From an uncultured Clostridium sp. (lineage in GTDB: Bacteria > Bacillota > Clostridia > TANB77 > CAG-508), in contig CAOKXF010000002.1 in the NCBI GenBank assembly GCA_948473335.1, positions 113,385-177,384 on the forward strand: DNA of 64,000 nt, written 5' to 3'. The notes below the pieces were generated by a model. That model was given only the letters and a program-made list of their open reading frames with translations. It made no database searches and was not told where the DNA came from. The position numbers and the translations under genes were made by a program. How positions within the stretch are numbered: the stretch's first letter is position 1; each line of letters begins with the position of its first letter. This document shows positions 26,667 to 35,889 of this stretch, in pieces.

Positions 26667-27434
26667 CTAATGTGTCATAATATGTATATTTTCAGTCTTC
26701 GTATTCATTTCTCTAGTAACAATATTTTGGATTTGAGCAACCTGTTCCTGACTTAACTTTTCTGATTTCACAACTACATTTATGCTTTCTCCGTTTACAA
26801 AAATCACAACCTTTTCAAATCCTTTTGTAGTAATTAAGTTCTCACAAATCATTATTGAATTTTTTATATTATTTATACTTTTTATTTCTTGACTTGCTAT
26901 TGATTTCTGTTCTTCAGATATATTTGAATTATTTAACATCTTTTGATAATTTTCTAACATTTGTGAATACATATTTTCACGTTCTAATTTGGAACTTGTA
27001 AAATATTCAGTATTTGTCTTACTTGTGCTTTCCTCTTTACTGCTTGTTGTAACAACATCTTTATTATTTGTTTCACTTTTATCCTTTGTTTCTGTTTTAT
27101 TTGCTTCCTCATTTTTACTAACATTTGATTTATCATTTTCATTAGTTTTTGTTTGTTTTTCACTAGAATTATCTTTTTCCTGATTACTTTTTTCTTCTTC
27201 TTTATTTTCCTTTTTGCTTTGTTCACTTTTTTCATTTTCTATTGTACTAGTATCTTTTGATGTATCATCACTGTTAACTAATTTTGCATCACCTATATTT
27301 TCATCAGTTCTATTTTGATTATCTTCTGAACTTACTTCTACAACTTTTTTTTCAGTATAATTAAGATATCCAGCTGTAACTAACATAAAAGCAATTACGT
27401 AAATTATAATTTGATTTTTATATTTTTTTTTCAT
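26667..27434 (-). CDS. spoIIIAH: SpoIIIAH-family sporulation protein
   Basis: Mother-cell membrane protein whose C-terminal YscJ/FliF-like domain forms the ring that docks with forespore SpoIIQ in the feeding-tube channel. Residues 1-25 contain a single membrane helix (IIIYVIAFMLVTAGYLNY). A very long K/E/N/S/T-rich linker of about 110 residues follows. The folded end runs from ERENMYSQMLENYQ to FEKVVIFVNGESINVVVKS. Start at 27434 (255 residues) is set by GAGAGGAG; the frame is open to 27509. The linker is longer than in Bacillus. Confidence 0.9.
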   Translation of the reverse strand: MKKKYKNQIIIYVIAFMLVTAGYLNYTEKKVVEVSSEDNQNRTDENIGDAKLVNSDDTSKDTSTIENEKSEQSKKENKEEEKSNQEKDNSSEKQTKTNENDKSNVSKNEEANKTETKDKSETNNKDVVTTSSKEESTSKTNTEYFTSSKLERENMYSQMLENYQKMLNNSNISEEQKSIASQEIKSINNIKNSIMICENLITTKGFEKVVIFVNGESINVVVKSEKLSQEQVAQIQNIVTREMNTKTENIHIMTH

Positions 27435-27523
27435 TTTATTCTCCTCTCTAATTTTTAATTGTATATAAATTTGATTATATATCCATTTTATAAAACTTTT
27501 AAACAACAAAATTATGTATAAAT

Positions 27524-28156
27524 TTATTCAACATTTTCCATCTTAAAAACCTGTATTTTATGTGTTGCTAAACCTGTAACTGCTTCTACAGCAGATACTA
27601 TATTTGCTTTTACTGTTGCATTTTCTGCTCCTTGAGCAGTAATTATTGCTCCTTCTATTGTTGGCATTATTACTTTCTCTGTTATAGGAGTAGAATTTCC
27701 ACTCTGTTCTGAATATGCAATTTCTTTTTGTGTATCTACTTCTGTTACATTTCTAGTTCCCCCTGATGTATCTTTCTCCTGTGTGGAACTTTCTGTTACT
27801 GTTTCATTATACATAGCTACTACAGAACTTGTCTCCGAATAATTTATTAAAACTTTTACTTTTCCTACACCTTCCATAGTTTCTAATATTGTCTCTAAAC
27901 TTTCTTGTAGATTATAGTAGTTGCTTGAATTCTGATTTTTTTGTGTATCTTTTAGGTTCTCATCTATTGTTTGTGCTAACACTTTATCATCATTATCATT
28001 TATCTTATCTTTATTATCTTCTTTGCTCCATATTCTGTTTATAGCCACTACCACCACAATTAAAATTATTATTAAAAATACTATATTTTCTATTTGCCTC
28101 TTATTACTTTTTTCACCATTCTCTTTAATCATACTTTTTATTTTATCTTTAAACAT
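27524..28156 (-). CDS. spoIIIAG: Stage III sporulation protein AG
   Basis: Ring-forming component of the SpoIIIA channel, with one N-terminal membrane helix (IVFLIIILIVVVVAINRIW) and a large extracytoplasmic domain. The family region VKVLINYSETSSVVAMYNE and the closing VSAVEAVTGLATHKIQVFKM are intact. Start at 28156 (210 residues) has AGGAGG 6 bases upstream and overlaps the end of spoIIIAF by a few bases from the other side of the junction, consistent with coupled translation. Confidence 0.93.
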   Translation of the reverse strand: MFKDKIKSMIKENGEKSNKRQIENIVFLIIILIVVVVAINRIWSKEDNKDKINDNDDKVLAQTIDENLKDTQKNQNSSNYYNLQESLETILETMEGVGKVKVLINYSETSSVVAMYNETVTESSTQEKDTSGGTRNVTEVDTQKEIAYSEQSGNSTPITEKVIMPTIEGAIITAQGAENATVKANIVSAVEAVTGLATHKIQVFKMENVE

Positions 28157-28166
28157 TATATTCCTC

Positions 28167-28763
28167 CTATCCTGAAATATGTATTTTGTTTTCATCTATC
28201 TCATATTTGTCTAGAATGAAATTTTTGATTACAACAATATCCTCATTTTGTATATAAGTAGTATTTTCTTCTTCATTAGTATTTATACTTATATTTACTT
28301 TTTCAATATCCTCGACTACGTCTATATCTGATGGTACCTCTTGTCTAACATATTTTTTTACTTTTATGTTTATACTTTGTATTCCAGATTTATTAATTTT
28401 ACTATTCAAATTTGCTACTATTTTACACTTTACTACCTTATATCCTATTTTTGCCAAATCTTCTGTTATGCTTTTCTCCACTTCCTTAATATATAATTCT
28501 TCTAAATCTGCATCTGTAGACGATACCCCATATTCTTTTGTATTTTCTTTTATGTACTTATCCAAAGTTTTATCAATATTTTCCATTGAAAAACTCTCAT
28601 TTATTTCTGTAAATGGTGACACTATGCAAAATATTATATAAATCCCTATTAACATCTTTACATATTTTTTATTTTTTCCTTTTGGTACTAGCATTTCTAA
28701 TAAACTACCAATTACAAGAGCAACAACAATTTGACCTGACCAACTACTTAAAAACTCCACCAT
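28167..28763 (-). CDS. spoIIIAF: Stage III sporulation protein AF
   Basis: SpoIIIA channel component of 198 residues. Two N-terminal membrane helices (WSGQIVVALVIGSLLEMLVP and MLIGIYIIFCIVSPF) are followed by a soluble domain with a ring-building-motif-like layout. Located between AE and AG as in other spore formers. Confidence 0.9.
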   Translation of the reverse strand: MVEFLSSWSGQIVVALVIGSLLEMLVPKGKNKKYVKMLIGIYIIFCIVSPFTEINESFSMENIDKTLDKYIKENTKEYGVSSTDADLEELYIKEVEKSITEDLAKIGYKVVKCKIVANLNSKINKSGIQSINIKVKKYVRQEVPSDIDVVEDIEKVNISINTNEEENTTYIQNEDIVVIKNFILDKYEIDENKIHISG

Positions 28764-28885
28764 TTGCTTTACCTCTTCTTCTATTATTTTAATTTTTTGC
28801 TGTTATCCATATATACATTAGTTAATGTTTTATATTTATTTATATACAAACAAACATGCATATCTCTAATTATAAATATCATTCA

Positions 28886-30136
28886 TTATCTATACATCAT
28901 TCCACTATTAGATATTTTTACAACTAAAGTAATTCCTATAATCAATAATACTGATAAAGCACACACAATACCAAATAACAATTTAAAAATCCCTCCCATT
29001 TCTTCTAATAGTTTAACTATTTTTTCATCTGCTATAGGTTCGATTATTCCAGAAGCTAAATTATATATTATACTTAATGTACCCAACTTTATTATCGGAA
29101 TTACGCATATTCCAATTATTACAATAACTCCAACAACTCCAACTGCATTTTTCAAAATTACACCACATCCTAAAACACTATCTACTGTATCACCTAAAAT
29201 TTTACCAACTACAGGAATAAGTGATGAAACTGCAGCTTTTGTAGTTTTAGCAGTTATCCCATCTACACTACTTGTAAGTGTCCCCTCAAGTGATAAAACT
29301 CCTACAAATAATGTAAGAATAACTCCTAAAAACCATGTAACACTTGACTTTAAAAACTTTGTTATTTTAACTATTTGTGCTCTTTCTGATATTTTAGATA
29401 CTATTGCTAAAACTGTTACTACTAATACTATTGGTATTAATACATTTTGTATTACATTACCTATAAAGTTAATCATAAATAGTAAAACAGGTTGTACTAA
29501 ATTACTTGTAATAGCTGTTCCTGTATATGTCATCAAAACTATCAGTATAGGTATTAGTGAATTCATAAAACCTACTAAATTTCTTGTTGTTTCTCTAACC
29601 AATTCTATAATCTGTCCAAAATTTGACATCACTATTGTTACAATTAGTATATATTGTACATAATATATAATTTTTGATATGCTATCATCTTCTAAACTAT
29701 CACTTATAGATTTTAATATGCTATGTATTACAATTATTATTAATATACTTATTAATGTTGTTATACTACTTTTAACTTCTTTTCCTAATATATTTAATGT
29801 AGTTTTATAAATTTTATTATTATTAATTTTTCCTGTTATAGCTTGACTTAGCGTTTCTGTTAAATCAATATCTTCAAAAAAATCTCCACTATATTTTTCT
29901 GCTTCTTTTACAAAATCAGTTATTCCAAATAATTCTTTTTGTTCATCTATAGTATTGGTATCTATATCGATTTTGTTATTTTGCATTGTATTGTCAATAT
30001 CTACATTATCTTCATTTGTTATGTTTATATCAGTACTTGCATATACATATATGTTGGTTATGTTTATTATTGGAATTATTTGAATTATCTGAATTAGCAC
30101 TATCATTAAAGTTATGTAGATTATTTTATTCTTCAT
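28886..30136 (-). CDS. spoIIIAE: Stage III sporulation protein AE
   Basis: Polytopic membrane component of the SpoIIIA channel, 416 residues, with an N-terminal signal-like helix, an extracellular segment and about seven further helices. Family features include PILIVLMTYTGTAITSNLVQP and SSLIPVVGKILGDTVDSVLG. An interval of about 120 bases separates it from AF, longer than usual for this operon. Confidence 0.94.
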   Translation of the reverse strand: MKNKIIYITLMIVLIQIIQIIPIINITNIYVYASTDINITNEDNVDIDNTMQNNKIDIDTNTIDEQKELFGITDFVKEAEKYSGDFFEDIDLTETLSQAITGKINNNKIYKTTLNILGKEVKSSITTLISILIIIVIHSILKSISDSLEDDSISKIIYYVQYILIVTIVMSNFGQIIELVRETTRNLVGFMNSLIPILIVLMTYTGTAITSNLVQPVLLFMINFIGNVIQNVLIPIVLVVTVLAIVSKISERAQIVKITKFLKSSVTWFLGVILTLFVGVLSLEGTLTSSVDGITAKTTKAAVSSLIPVVGKILGDTVDSVLGCGVILKNAVGVVGVIVIIGICVIPIIKLGTLSIIYNLASGIIEPIADEKIVKLLEEMGGIFKLLFGIVCALSVLLIIGITLVVKISNSGMMYR

Positions 30137-30164
30137 TTGTTTTATTTCCTCTCTGTGGGTCGGT

Positions 30165-30199
30165 GGGTCACTGGGGACGTTCCTTCTGACACACTTTTC
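30165..30199. repeat. RAYT-type REP element inside the spoIIIA operon
   Basis: TGGGTCACTGGGGACGTTCC followed by TTCTGACACAC, the element that flanks the RAYT gene at 52.3 and 53.5 kb. The preceding GTGGGTCG is a short duplication. It lies between spoIIIAD and spoIIIAE. Confidence 0.85.
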
Positions 30200-30202
30200 T
30201 TC

Positions 30203-30256
30203 ATTGTATATGAAAAATCAATGGTTTTTGCATATACAACAAGGTTAGATTTTTTA
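30203..30256. repeat. Repeat family C, copy 4
   Basis: ATTGTATATGAAAAATC, then GGTTTTTGCATATACAACAA and the tail AAGGTTAGATTT, directly beside the REP copy in the AD-AE gap. Confidence 0.75.
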
Positions 30257-30271
30257 AGAATATAGTTATTG

Positions 30272-30661
30272 TTATGGTAAAATGCTTAACATTACTTCTA
30301 ATAATGATGTTATAATTGGAATTGACATTGATATAATAACTATTTTACTGCCCATTTCGATCTTATTGGCTATAGATGATTCTCCTGAATCTTTACAAAT
30401 ACTTACTGCAAATTCCGTTAATATTGCTATTCCTGTTATTTTTAGTATAATACCTAAAAACTTATTATTTATATGTGTTTTATTTGTTATTGTCTCTATT
30501 AAATCAATTATTCCATTTAATTTTCCAAAAACTGTCCATATTATTAGTATTCCTGCTAGTATTGATATGTATATTGCAAATTCTGGTCTATACTGTTTCA
30601 TAATAATAATTATTATTAATGCTATTATACCTATCCCAACTATTTTTACTATTTCTTCCAT
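30272..30661 (-). CDS. spoIIIAD: Stage III sporulation protein AD
   Basis: Membrane component of the SpoIIIA channel, 129 residues, four predicted helices. It starts MEEIVKIVGIGIIALIIIII and carries the family stretch FAVSICKDSGESSIANKIE-MGSK. Located between AC and AE. Confidence 0.93.
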   Translation of the reverse strand: MEEIVKIVGIGIIALIIIIIMKQYRPEFAIYISILAGILIIWTVFGKLNGIIDLIETITNKTHINNKFLGIILKITGIAILTEFAVSICKDSGESSIANKIEMGSKIVIISMSIPIITSLLEVMLSILP

Positions 30662-30705
30662 ATTCCCCCTCCCCTTGTCTTTTTTATGTCCTACCTAATA
30701 ACTCG

Positions 30706-30900
30706 TTATAAATTAAATAATGTCCTAACTGTTTCAAATAATGTGCTTATTTCTTTTATTACTATTGATAATACTATTACCAGACCTGCTAGTGTTGTCA
30801 TCATTGCTTGATCTTCTCTTCCTGCTCTTACTAATACTTGATGTAATACTGCTACTAATATTCCTATTGCAGCTATTTTAAATAATAAATTAATATCCAT
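30706..30900 (-). CDS. spoIIIAC: Stage III sporulation protein AC
   Basis: A 64-residue membrane protein with two helices. The conserved GILVAVLHQVLVRAGREDQA motif and TTLAGLVIVL are present. Normal length. A TGCTAG/CTAGCA hairpin lies in the 87-base gap to AB. Confidence 0.93.
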   Translation of the reverse strand: MDINLLFKIAAIGILVAVLHQVLVRAGREDQAMMTTLAGLVIVLSIVIKEISTLFETVRTLFNL

Positions 30901-30987
30901 TTTTTTCCTTATGCTAGTTATTTACTAGCATTTCCTCCTTTTTTATTGATTCTTTATATCTTTCTACAATTAATTTTATTAATGATA

Positions 30988-31509
30988 TTATGTTAAAATT
31001 ATTACTATTCCAATTCCTGCTATTCCTCCTAACATTTTATACATCTTTTCATTTTTCTTTCGTTCTTCCTCCGCTTTTTCGATTTGGCTATCTATAAATT
31101 CTTTTATTATCTCTATTTCTTTTACTTGTCCCTCTATATCTGTCGTTCCTAGTGTTTTACCCATTCCTTCTATTATATTTATGTCTTCATCTGTTAAATC
31201 AAGTTTAGATTTAGTGCTTAATATGGCTTTATTCCAAACTTGTTCAAAACATTCTTCTTGCATATTTTTAACCGTTTCTTTGAAAATCATATTGACACTT
31301 TTATTATTTTTTTCACTGTTTGCTATTTCTTTGAAAATTTCTGTTAGTGGTTGTTGTGTAAATTTGATTTTAGTTTCTATTATGTTTAATACTACTTTTA
31401 GTTCTTTCAACTGTTTTACTCTATTTTTATACTTTTTTGCTATAATGCTTCCTAGTAGAGTAACTAATAGGAATATTAGTATTAGACTTGTCCATTTTAT
31501 GAATTGCAT
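30988..31509 (-). CDS. spoIIIAB: Stage III sporulation protein AB
   Basis: Channel component of 173 residues with an N-terminal membrane helix (LILIFLLVTLLGSIIAKKY), a GspF-like helical cytosolic part (LKVVLNIIETKIKFTQQPL) and a C-terminal helix. This is the first gene of the operon here: only 180 bases separate it from the divergent tsaE, so spoIIIAA, the ATPase gene normally upstream, is absent from this position. Confidence 0.9.
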   Translation of the reverse strand: MQFIKWTSLILIFLLVTLLGSIIAKKYKNRVKQLKELKVVLNIIETKIKFTQQPLTEIFKEIANSEKNNKSVNMIFKETVKNMQEECFEQVWNKAILSTKSKLDLTDEDINIIEGMGKTLGTTDIEGQVKEIEIIKEFIDSQIEKAEEERKKNEKMYKMLGGIAGIGIVIILT

Positions 31510-31689
31510 TCTTTTTCCCCCTTTTATATGTATATGCTGTTTTTTATGCTTTTAGAACTTTTGATTGATTTTTATTCATTTTTATATTAAAATTAGAAAA
31601 TCAAAGATTATGAGTTCTGAACAACTTATGGAAAAAACAATGATGTTAATCATTTTTTAACTTAACATTATTAGATTAGGAGGTTTTAT

Positions 31690-32148
31690 ATGATGAATTT
31701 TGAATATATTTCTCATTCTGAGAACGATACTATGAATTTTGCTGAAAAGTTAGCTTCTAAAATAAAGATGGGTGATATAATTGTTTTAAATGGAGATTTA
31801 GGTGCTGGAAAAACTAAATTTACAGAAGGTTTTCTTAGATTTTTTGGGTTATCTAATGAGGTATGTAGTCCTACTTTTACAATTGTTAATGAATATCATG
31901 CTGATAATATAAATATTTTTCATTTCGATGTTTACAGACTATCTTCTTCTGATGAGTTTTATGCTATTGGTGGAGATGATTACTTCTCTGCTGGCATTTG
32001 TATTATTGAATGGGGTAATATTGTTAAAGACGCTTTGCCTAAAGATTATATTGAGATTTCTTTTTCTAAATCTGATACTAACGAAAATGATAGGATTTTA
32101 AATGTCCATACATATGGAACAAAGAATGACTATTTATTTGATAATTAA
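31690..32148 (+). CDS. tsaE: tRNA threonylcarbamoyladenosine biosynthesis ATPase TsaE
   Basis: P-loop ATPase that works with TsaB and TsaD in making t6A-37. The 152-residue protein has Walker A GDLGAGKTKFTEGFLRFFG, then SPTFTIVNEY and FHFDVYRL and the acidic IIEWGN. Ribosome site AGGAGG. tsaB and tsaD are not nearby. Confidence 0.94.
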   Translation: MMNFEYISHSENDTMNFAEKLASKIKMGDIIVLNGDLGAGKTKFTEGFLRFFGLSNEVCSPTFTIVNEYHADNINIFHFDVYRLSSSDEFYAIGGDDYFSAGICIIEWGNIVKDALPKDYIEISFSKSDTNENDRILNVHTYGTKNDYLFDN

Positions 32149-32215
32149 TTATTATTTTTTATATATAATCATTTTTTTCTTGACTTCTAATATATTTTAT
32201 TATGGAGGTTTTTCT

Positions 32216-32452
32216 ATGGACTATGCTAATTTTCCACCTTTTGCACAATTTGATATGCCAGATAATGAAATGTATAAGGATCCTATGTTTAATCCTATTG
32301 CGCAATATGAACAGGCTTATACTTATTACAAATATCTATGTATGCAAATGGATTACAAAATTAAATGTAAAGAATATGAAAAATTGTGTGAGTGCTCACG
32401 TTCTGTTGATGATAGGCGCTCTACCTCTTCTTCAACACAAAAACAGAGTTAA
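32216..32452 (+). CDS. Small hypothetical protein, 78 aa
   Basis: Not recognised. It is hydrophilic and tyrosine-rich (QYEQAYTYYKYLCMQMDYKI) with a basic, serine-rich end. TATGGAGG precedes the ATG at 32216. It is followed immediately by an intrinsic terminator that overlaps its stop, supporting a real short transcript after tsaE. Confidence 0.6.
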   Translation: MDYANFPPFAQFDMPDNEMYKDPMFNPIAQYEQAYTYYKYLCMQMDYKIKCKEYEKLCECSRSVDDRRSTSSSTQKQS

Positions 32453-32466
32453 AAAACTCTGTTTTT
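32440..32466 (+). terminator. Terminator at 32.45 kb
   Basis: AAACAGAGTT / AACTCTGTTTTT hairpin with built-in T run, overlapping the stop of the 78-residue gene. Confidence 0.85.
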
Positions 32467-32475
32467 CATATTCAT

Positions 32476-32520
32476 ATTCTTAGGGAAATTATCTATAGAA
32501 ATGGTAAATTTCCTTAGGAA
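32476..32520. repeat. Hairpin related to the 21.83 kb element
   Basis: TTCTTAGGGAAATT...AAATTTCCTTAGGA palindrome. Its outer arms match the first hairpin at 21829-21867 (TTCTTAGGAAA...TTTCCTTAGA). Confidence 0.6.
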
Positions 32521-32543
32521 CTTTTTATTCTTTTTTCATATTT

Positions 32544-33236
32544 TTATTTTATTCTTTTTTGAGCTTGCTTCTCTAATCTTTGTTTCTGCTCTTTGCTAAC
32601 TCTATATGATTCTTTTATTTTTTGTATAGATTTTTTATATGTAAAATCATCTAAATTACAATTTTGTAAATATTTTTCTGTTTTATCTGGAAATTTTATG
32701 TAACATACTGAAATTGCCCATGCTATTGCCATTTTAACATAATATGCTTCACTTTTTGTAGTATCACATATTTGTAAAACTTTTTCAATATATTCTTCAT
32801 TTATGTAATAATCCAATAACATTACTATACTAAATCTAATTTCAAATTCTTTATTCGCTTTCAAATATTTTTGTATGAATTCCCACATTTCTTCCATATG
32901 CTTTTGTGTTAATTTTAATCCTCCACAGCATACATCGCATACTGCCCAATTGTCTATTTTAGGAATAAATTCTTTTAAATATTTCTTTAATTCTTCTATG
33001 TCTTTTATTGCTATTCCTATTATTATTCCCTGTAACATTATTTCTTCATAATAATCATTTTGTATTTGTTGAAAATTTTCCTCCCAGTTCTCTTTTGATA
33101 AGTCTTTTGCGTATTTTCTAAGCACTGGTACTCTTACTCCTATTATGTTATCTACTCCTGGACATAATGAACTGTGAAATTCTTTATATTTTTCGTCTTT
33201 TAATTTGAATAATTCTTTTCTTATTGAATTTTCCAT
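32544..33236 (-). CDS. AlkD-like DNA alkylation repair protein
   Basis: HEAT-repeat DNA glycosylase-like protein of about 230 residues. Family landmarks are GVRVPVLRKYAKDL, DYYEEIMLQGIIIG, the IDNWAVCDVCC motif and YVKMAIAWAISVCYIKFP. It acts on alkylated bases without base flipping in characterised members. The start is either 33236 (GGAAG 5 bases upstream) or the in-frame ATG at 33257. It lies 19-40 bases after mutS on the same strand, so both may be expressed as a DNA repair unit. Confidence 0.87.
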   Translation of the reverse strand: MENSIRKELFKLKDEKYKEFHSSLCPGVDNIIGVRVPVLRKYAKDLSKENWEENFQQIQNDYYEEIMLQGIIIGIAIKDIEELKKYLKEFIPKIDNWAVCDVCCGGLKLTQKHMEEMWEFIQKYLKANKEFEIRFSIVMLLDYYINEEYIEKVLQICDTTKSEAYYVKMAIAWAISVCYIKFPDKTEKYLQNCNLDDFTYKKSIQKIKESYRVSKEQKQRLEKQAQKRIK

Positions 33237-33276
33237 TTTATCTTCCATTCTTTTCATTTTTTTACATTCTTTAATC

Positions 33277-35889
33277 TTACTTTATTTTTTCTTTTATTTT
33301 TACTAATGTATTTAATGCATCTATTGGTGTCAGTTCATCTAAGTTTACTTTGTCAATTTCATGTGCAATTTCTGCTAATTTATAATTGAACATGTCAAAC
33401 TGCCCTTCTACAGCTTTTTTGTTTTCAGTTTCTTTTTTATTTGATAATATACTTTTTCTTTCCAATGTTTTCAAAATTTCATTAGCTTTTTGTGTAACAG
33501 CTTTTGGCACTCCTGCCAGTCTTGCCACATGAATTCCATAGCTTTCGTCTGTTCCTCCTGGTATTATCTTTCTTAAGAATATAATGTCTTCTCCTTTTTC
33601 TTTTACTGCTATTGAATAGTTTTTAATTCCTTCTAGTTTTTCTTCTAATTCTATTAATTCATGATAATGTGTTGCAAATAGTGTTTTTGCCCCACATTTT
33701 TCTTTGTCTGCTATATATTCTGCTACTGCCCATGCTATTGACAAACCATCATATGTTGATGTTCCTCTTCCTATTTCATCTAATATTACTAAACTATCTT
33801 CTGTTGCCTCTTTTAATATTTGTGCTACTTCCATCATTTCTACCATGAATGTGCTTTGTCCCATACTTAAGTCATCTGATGCTCCTACTCTAGTAAATAT
33901 TTTATCTACTACTCCTATATGTGCTTGCGTTGCTGGTACAAAACTTCCTACTTGTGCCATCAATGTTATTAAAGCAACTTGTCTCATATATGTTGATTTT
34001 CCTGCCATGTTAGGTCCAGTTATCATTGATAATCTATCATTTTGTTTGTCTAAATATGTATCATTTTCTACAAAACTTCCATATGGTAACATTTTTTCTA
34101 TTACAGGATGTCTTCCTCCTTTTATGTCTATTATTCCACTTTTATCTATTGTTGGCATACAATAATTCATGTCTTCTGCTACTTGAGCAAATGAACATAT
34201 TACATCTAATGTTGATACTACGTTTGAAGTTTGTTGTAGTCTTTTTATGTTTTGCGCTATTTTTCCTCTGATTTCTACAAATGCATTGTATTCTAATTCT
34301 ACTGCTTTTTCTTCTGCTCCTAATAACTCTTCTTCTATCTTTTTTAGTTCTTCTGTTATATATCTTTCTCCATTTGCTAATGTTTGTTTTCTTACAAATC
34401 TTTCTGGTACTTGTGATAGAAATGATTTTGTAACTTCTATGTAATATCCAAATACTTTATTAAACCCTACCTTCAAATTCTTTATGCCTGTTTTCTCTTT
34501 TTCTTCTTGTTCTAATTGTATTAACCAACTTTTTCCATCTGTTGTTGCTGTTTTTAGTCTATCTATTTCTGGGTCATATCCTAATTTTATAATTCCTCCA
34601 TCCTTTATTGTCATTGGAGGGTCATCTACTATTGATTTTTCTATTAATTCATGAATATCTTGTAGTTCATCTAGTTCACTATACAATTCTTTTAGGTATG
34701 GCGCTTGACATATTGAAAGCGCCTTTTTCACTTCTGGTAATTTATATAGTGAATTTCTTAGTGATATCATATCTCTTGCATTACTATTTCCATATGTCAT
34801 TTTTCCTGCTAGTCTTTCTATATCATATACTTTTTTTAGTGTGTCTATTATATCTCCTCTTAATATCATATCATCTTTTAATTCTTTTACTGCGTCTAAT
34901 CTCTTTTGTATCTCTTTTATATCTATTAATGGGTCATTTAACCATCTTCTTAACATTCTTCCTCCCATTGATGTTGATGTTTTATCTAATACCCATAATA
35001 ATGTTCCTTTTTTTGTTTTATCTCTTAGTTTCTCCGTTATTTCAAGATTTCTTCTTGCGTTTACATCTAATGCCATGTATTTTGATGTGTTGTATATTAT
35101 GATTTTGTTTATATGTTCTAAATTTGTCATTTGTGTTTCATTCAAATATTCTATTAATGAATTCATAGATGCTATTGCTAATAATTTTTCATCTATATTT
35201 TCTATTTTCTTTTTGCTACTGTCTAAAATTTCATATTTTTCTCGTACATCTTGTTTTAATTCTTCTGTAAAGTGTTCTTCTGCAAATTTTGTTACATATA
35301 TGTCAAATCTTTCTTTGATTTTCGCCATTTCTTCATCACAATTATATAGCATTTTATTTGTTATTATTTCTGCTGGCGAAAATCTCGCTATCTCATCTAA
35401 TAGCATTTCAAAGTTGTTTATTTCTTTTATTTCTGTTGTATAAAATTCTCCTGTTGATATATCACATACACTTAATCCAAAGTATATTCCATTTTTGTAT
35501 ATTGACATTATATAATTGTTTTTTCTTTCTTCTAGCATATTTGATTCTACTATTGTTCCTGGTGTTAATACTCTTATTACTCCTCTTTCTACTATACCTT
35601 TTGTTGTTTTTGGGTCTGTTAGTTGTTCACATATTGCTACTTTATATCCTTTTGCTATCAATTTTGCTGCATATGTTTCTGCTGCATGATGTGGTATTCC
35701 TGCCATTGGTGCTCTTTCTTCTTGTCCACAGTCTTTCCCTGTTAGTGTTAATTCTAGCTCTCTTGATACTGTTATTGCATCTTCAAAGAACATTTCATAA
35801 AAGTCACCTAATCTATAAAATAATATGCAGTCTTTATATTTATTTTTCGTCTCCAGATATTTCTGCATCATTGGTGAATATTCTGCCAT
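33277..35889 (-). CDS. mutS: DNA mismatch repair protein MutS
   Basis: Mismatch-recognition ATPase. The mismatch wedge motif GDFYEMF is near the N terminus. Walker A is GPNMAGKSTYMRQVA, and DEIGRGTSTYDGLSIAWA is the signature region. I favour the start MAEYSPMMQKYLE at 35889 (870 residues) with GGAAG 8 bases upstream; an ATG at 35904 is in frame. The upstream gene runs 50 bases into the mutS reading region. mutL is not in the window. Confidence 0.97.
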   Translation of the reverse strand: MAEYSPMMQKYLETKNKYKDCILFYRLGDFYEMFFEDAITVSRELELTLTGKDCGQEERAPMAGIPHHAAETYAAKLIAKGYKVAICEQLTDPKTTKGIVERGVIRVLTPGTIVESNMLEERKNNYIMSIYKNGIYFGLSVCDISTGEFYTTEIKEINNFEMLLDEIARFSPAEIITNKMLYNCDEEMAKIKERFDIYVTKFAEEHFTEELKQDVREKYEILDSSKKKIENIDEKLLAIASMNSLIEYLNETQMTNLEHINKIIIYNTSKYMALDVNARRNLEITEKLRDKTKKGTLLWVLDKTSTSMGGRMLRRWLNDPLIDIKEIQKRLDAVKELKDDMILRGDIIDTLKKVYDIERLAGKMTYGNSNARDMISLRNSLYKLPEVKKALSICQAPYLKELYSELDELQDIHELIEKSIVDDPPMTIKDGGIIKLGYDPEIDRLKTATTDGKSWLIQLEQEEKEKTGIKNLKVGFNKVFGYYIEVTKSFLSQVPERFVRKQTLANGERYITEELKKIEEELLGAEEKAVELEYNAFVEIRGKIAQNIKRLQQTSNVVSTLDVICSFAQVAEDMNYCMPTIDKSGIIDIKGGRHPVIEKMLPYGSFVENDTYLDKQNDRLSMITGPNMAGKSTYMRQVALITLMAQVGSFVPATQAHIGVVDKIFTRVGASDDLSMGQSTFMVEMMEVAQILKEATEDSLVILDEIGRGTSTYDGLSIAWAVAEYIADKEKCGAKTLFATHYHELIELEEKLEGIKNYSIAVKEKGEDIIFLRKIIPGGTDESYGIHVARLAGVPKAVTQKANEILKTLERKSILSNKKETENKKAVEGQFDMFNYKLAEIAHEIDKVNLDELTPIDALNTLVKIKEKIK

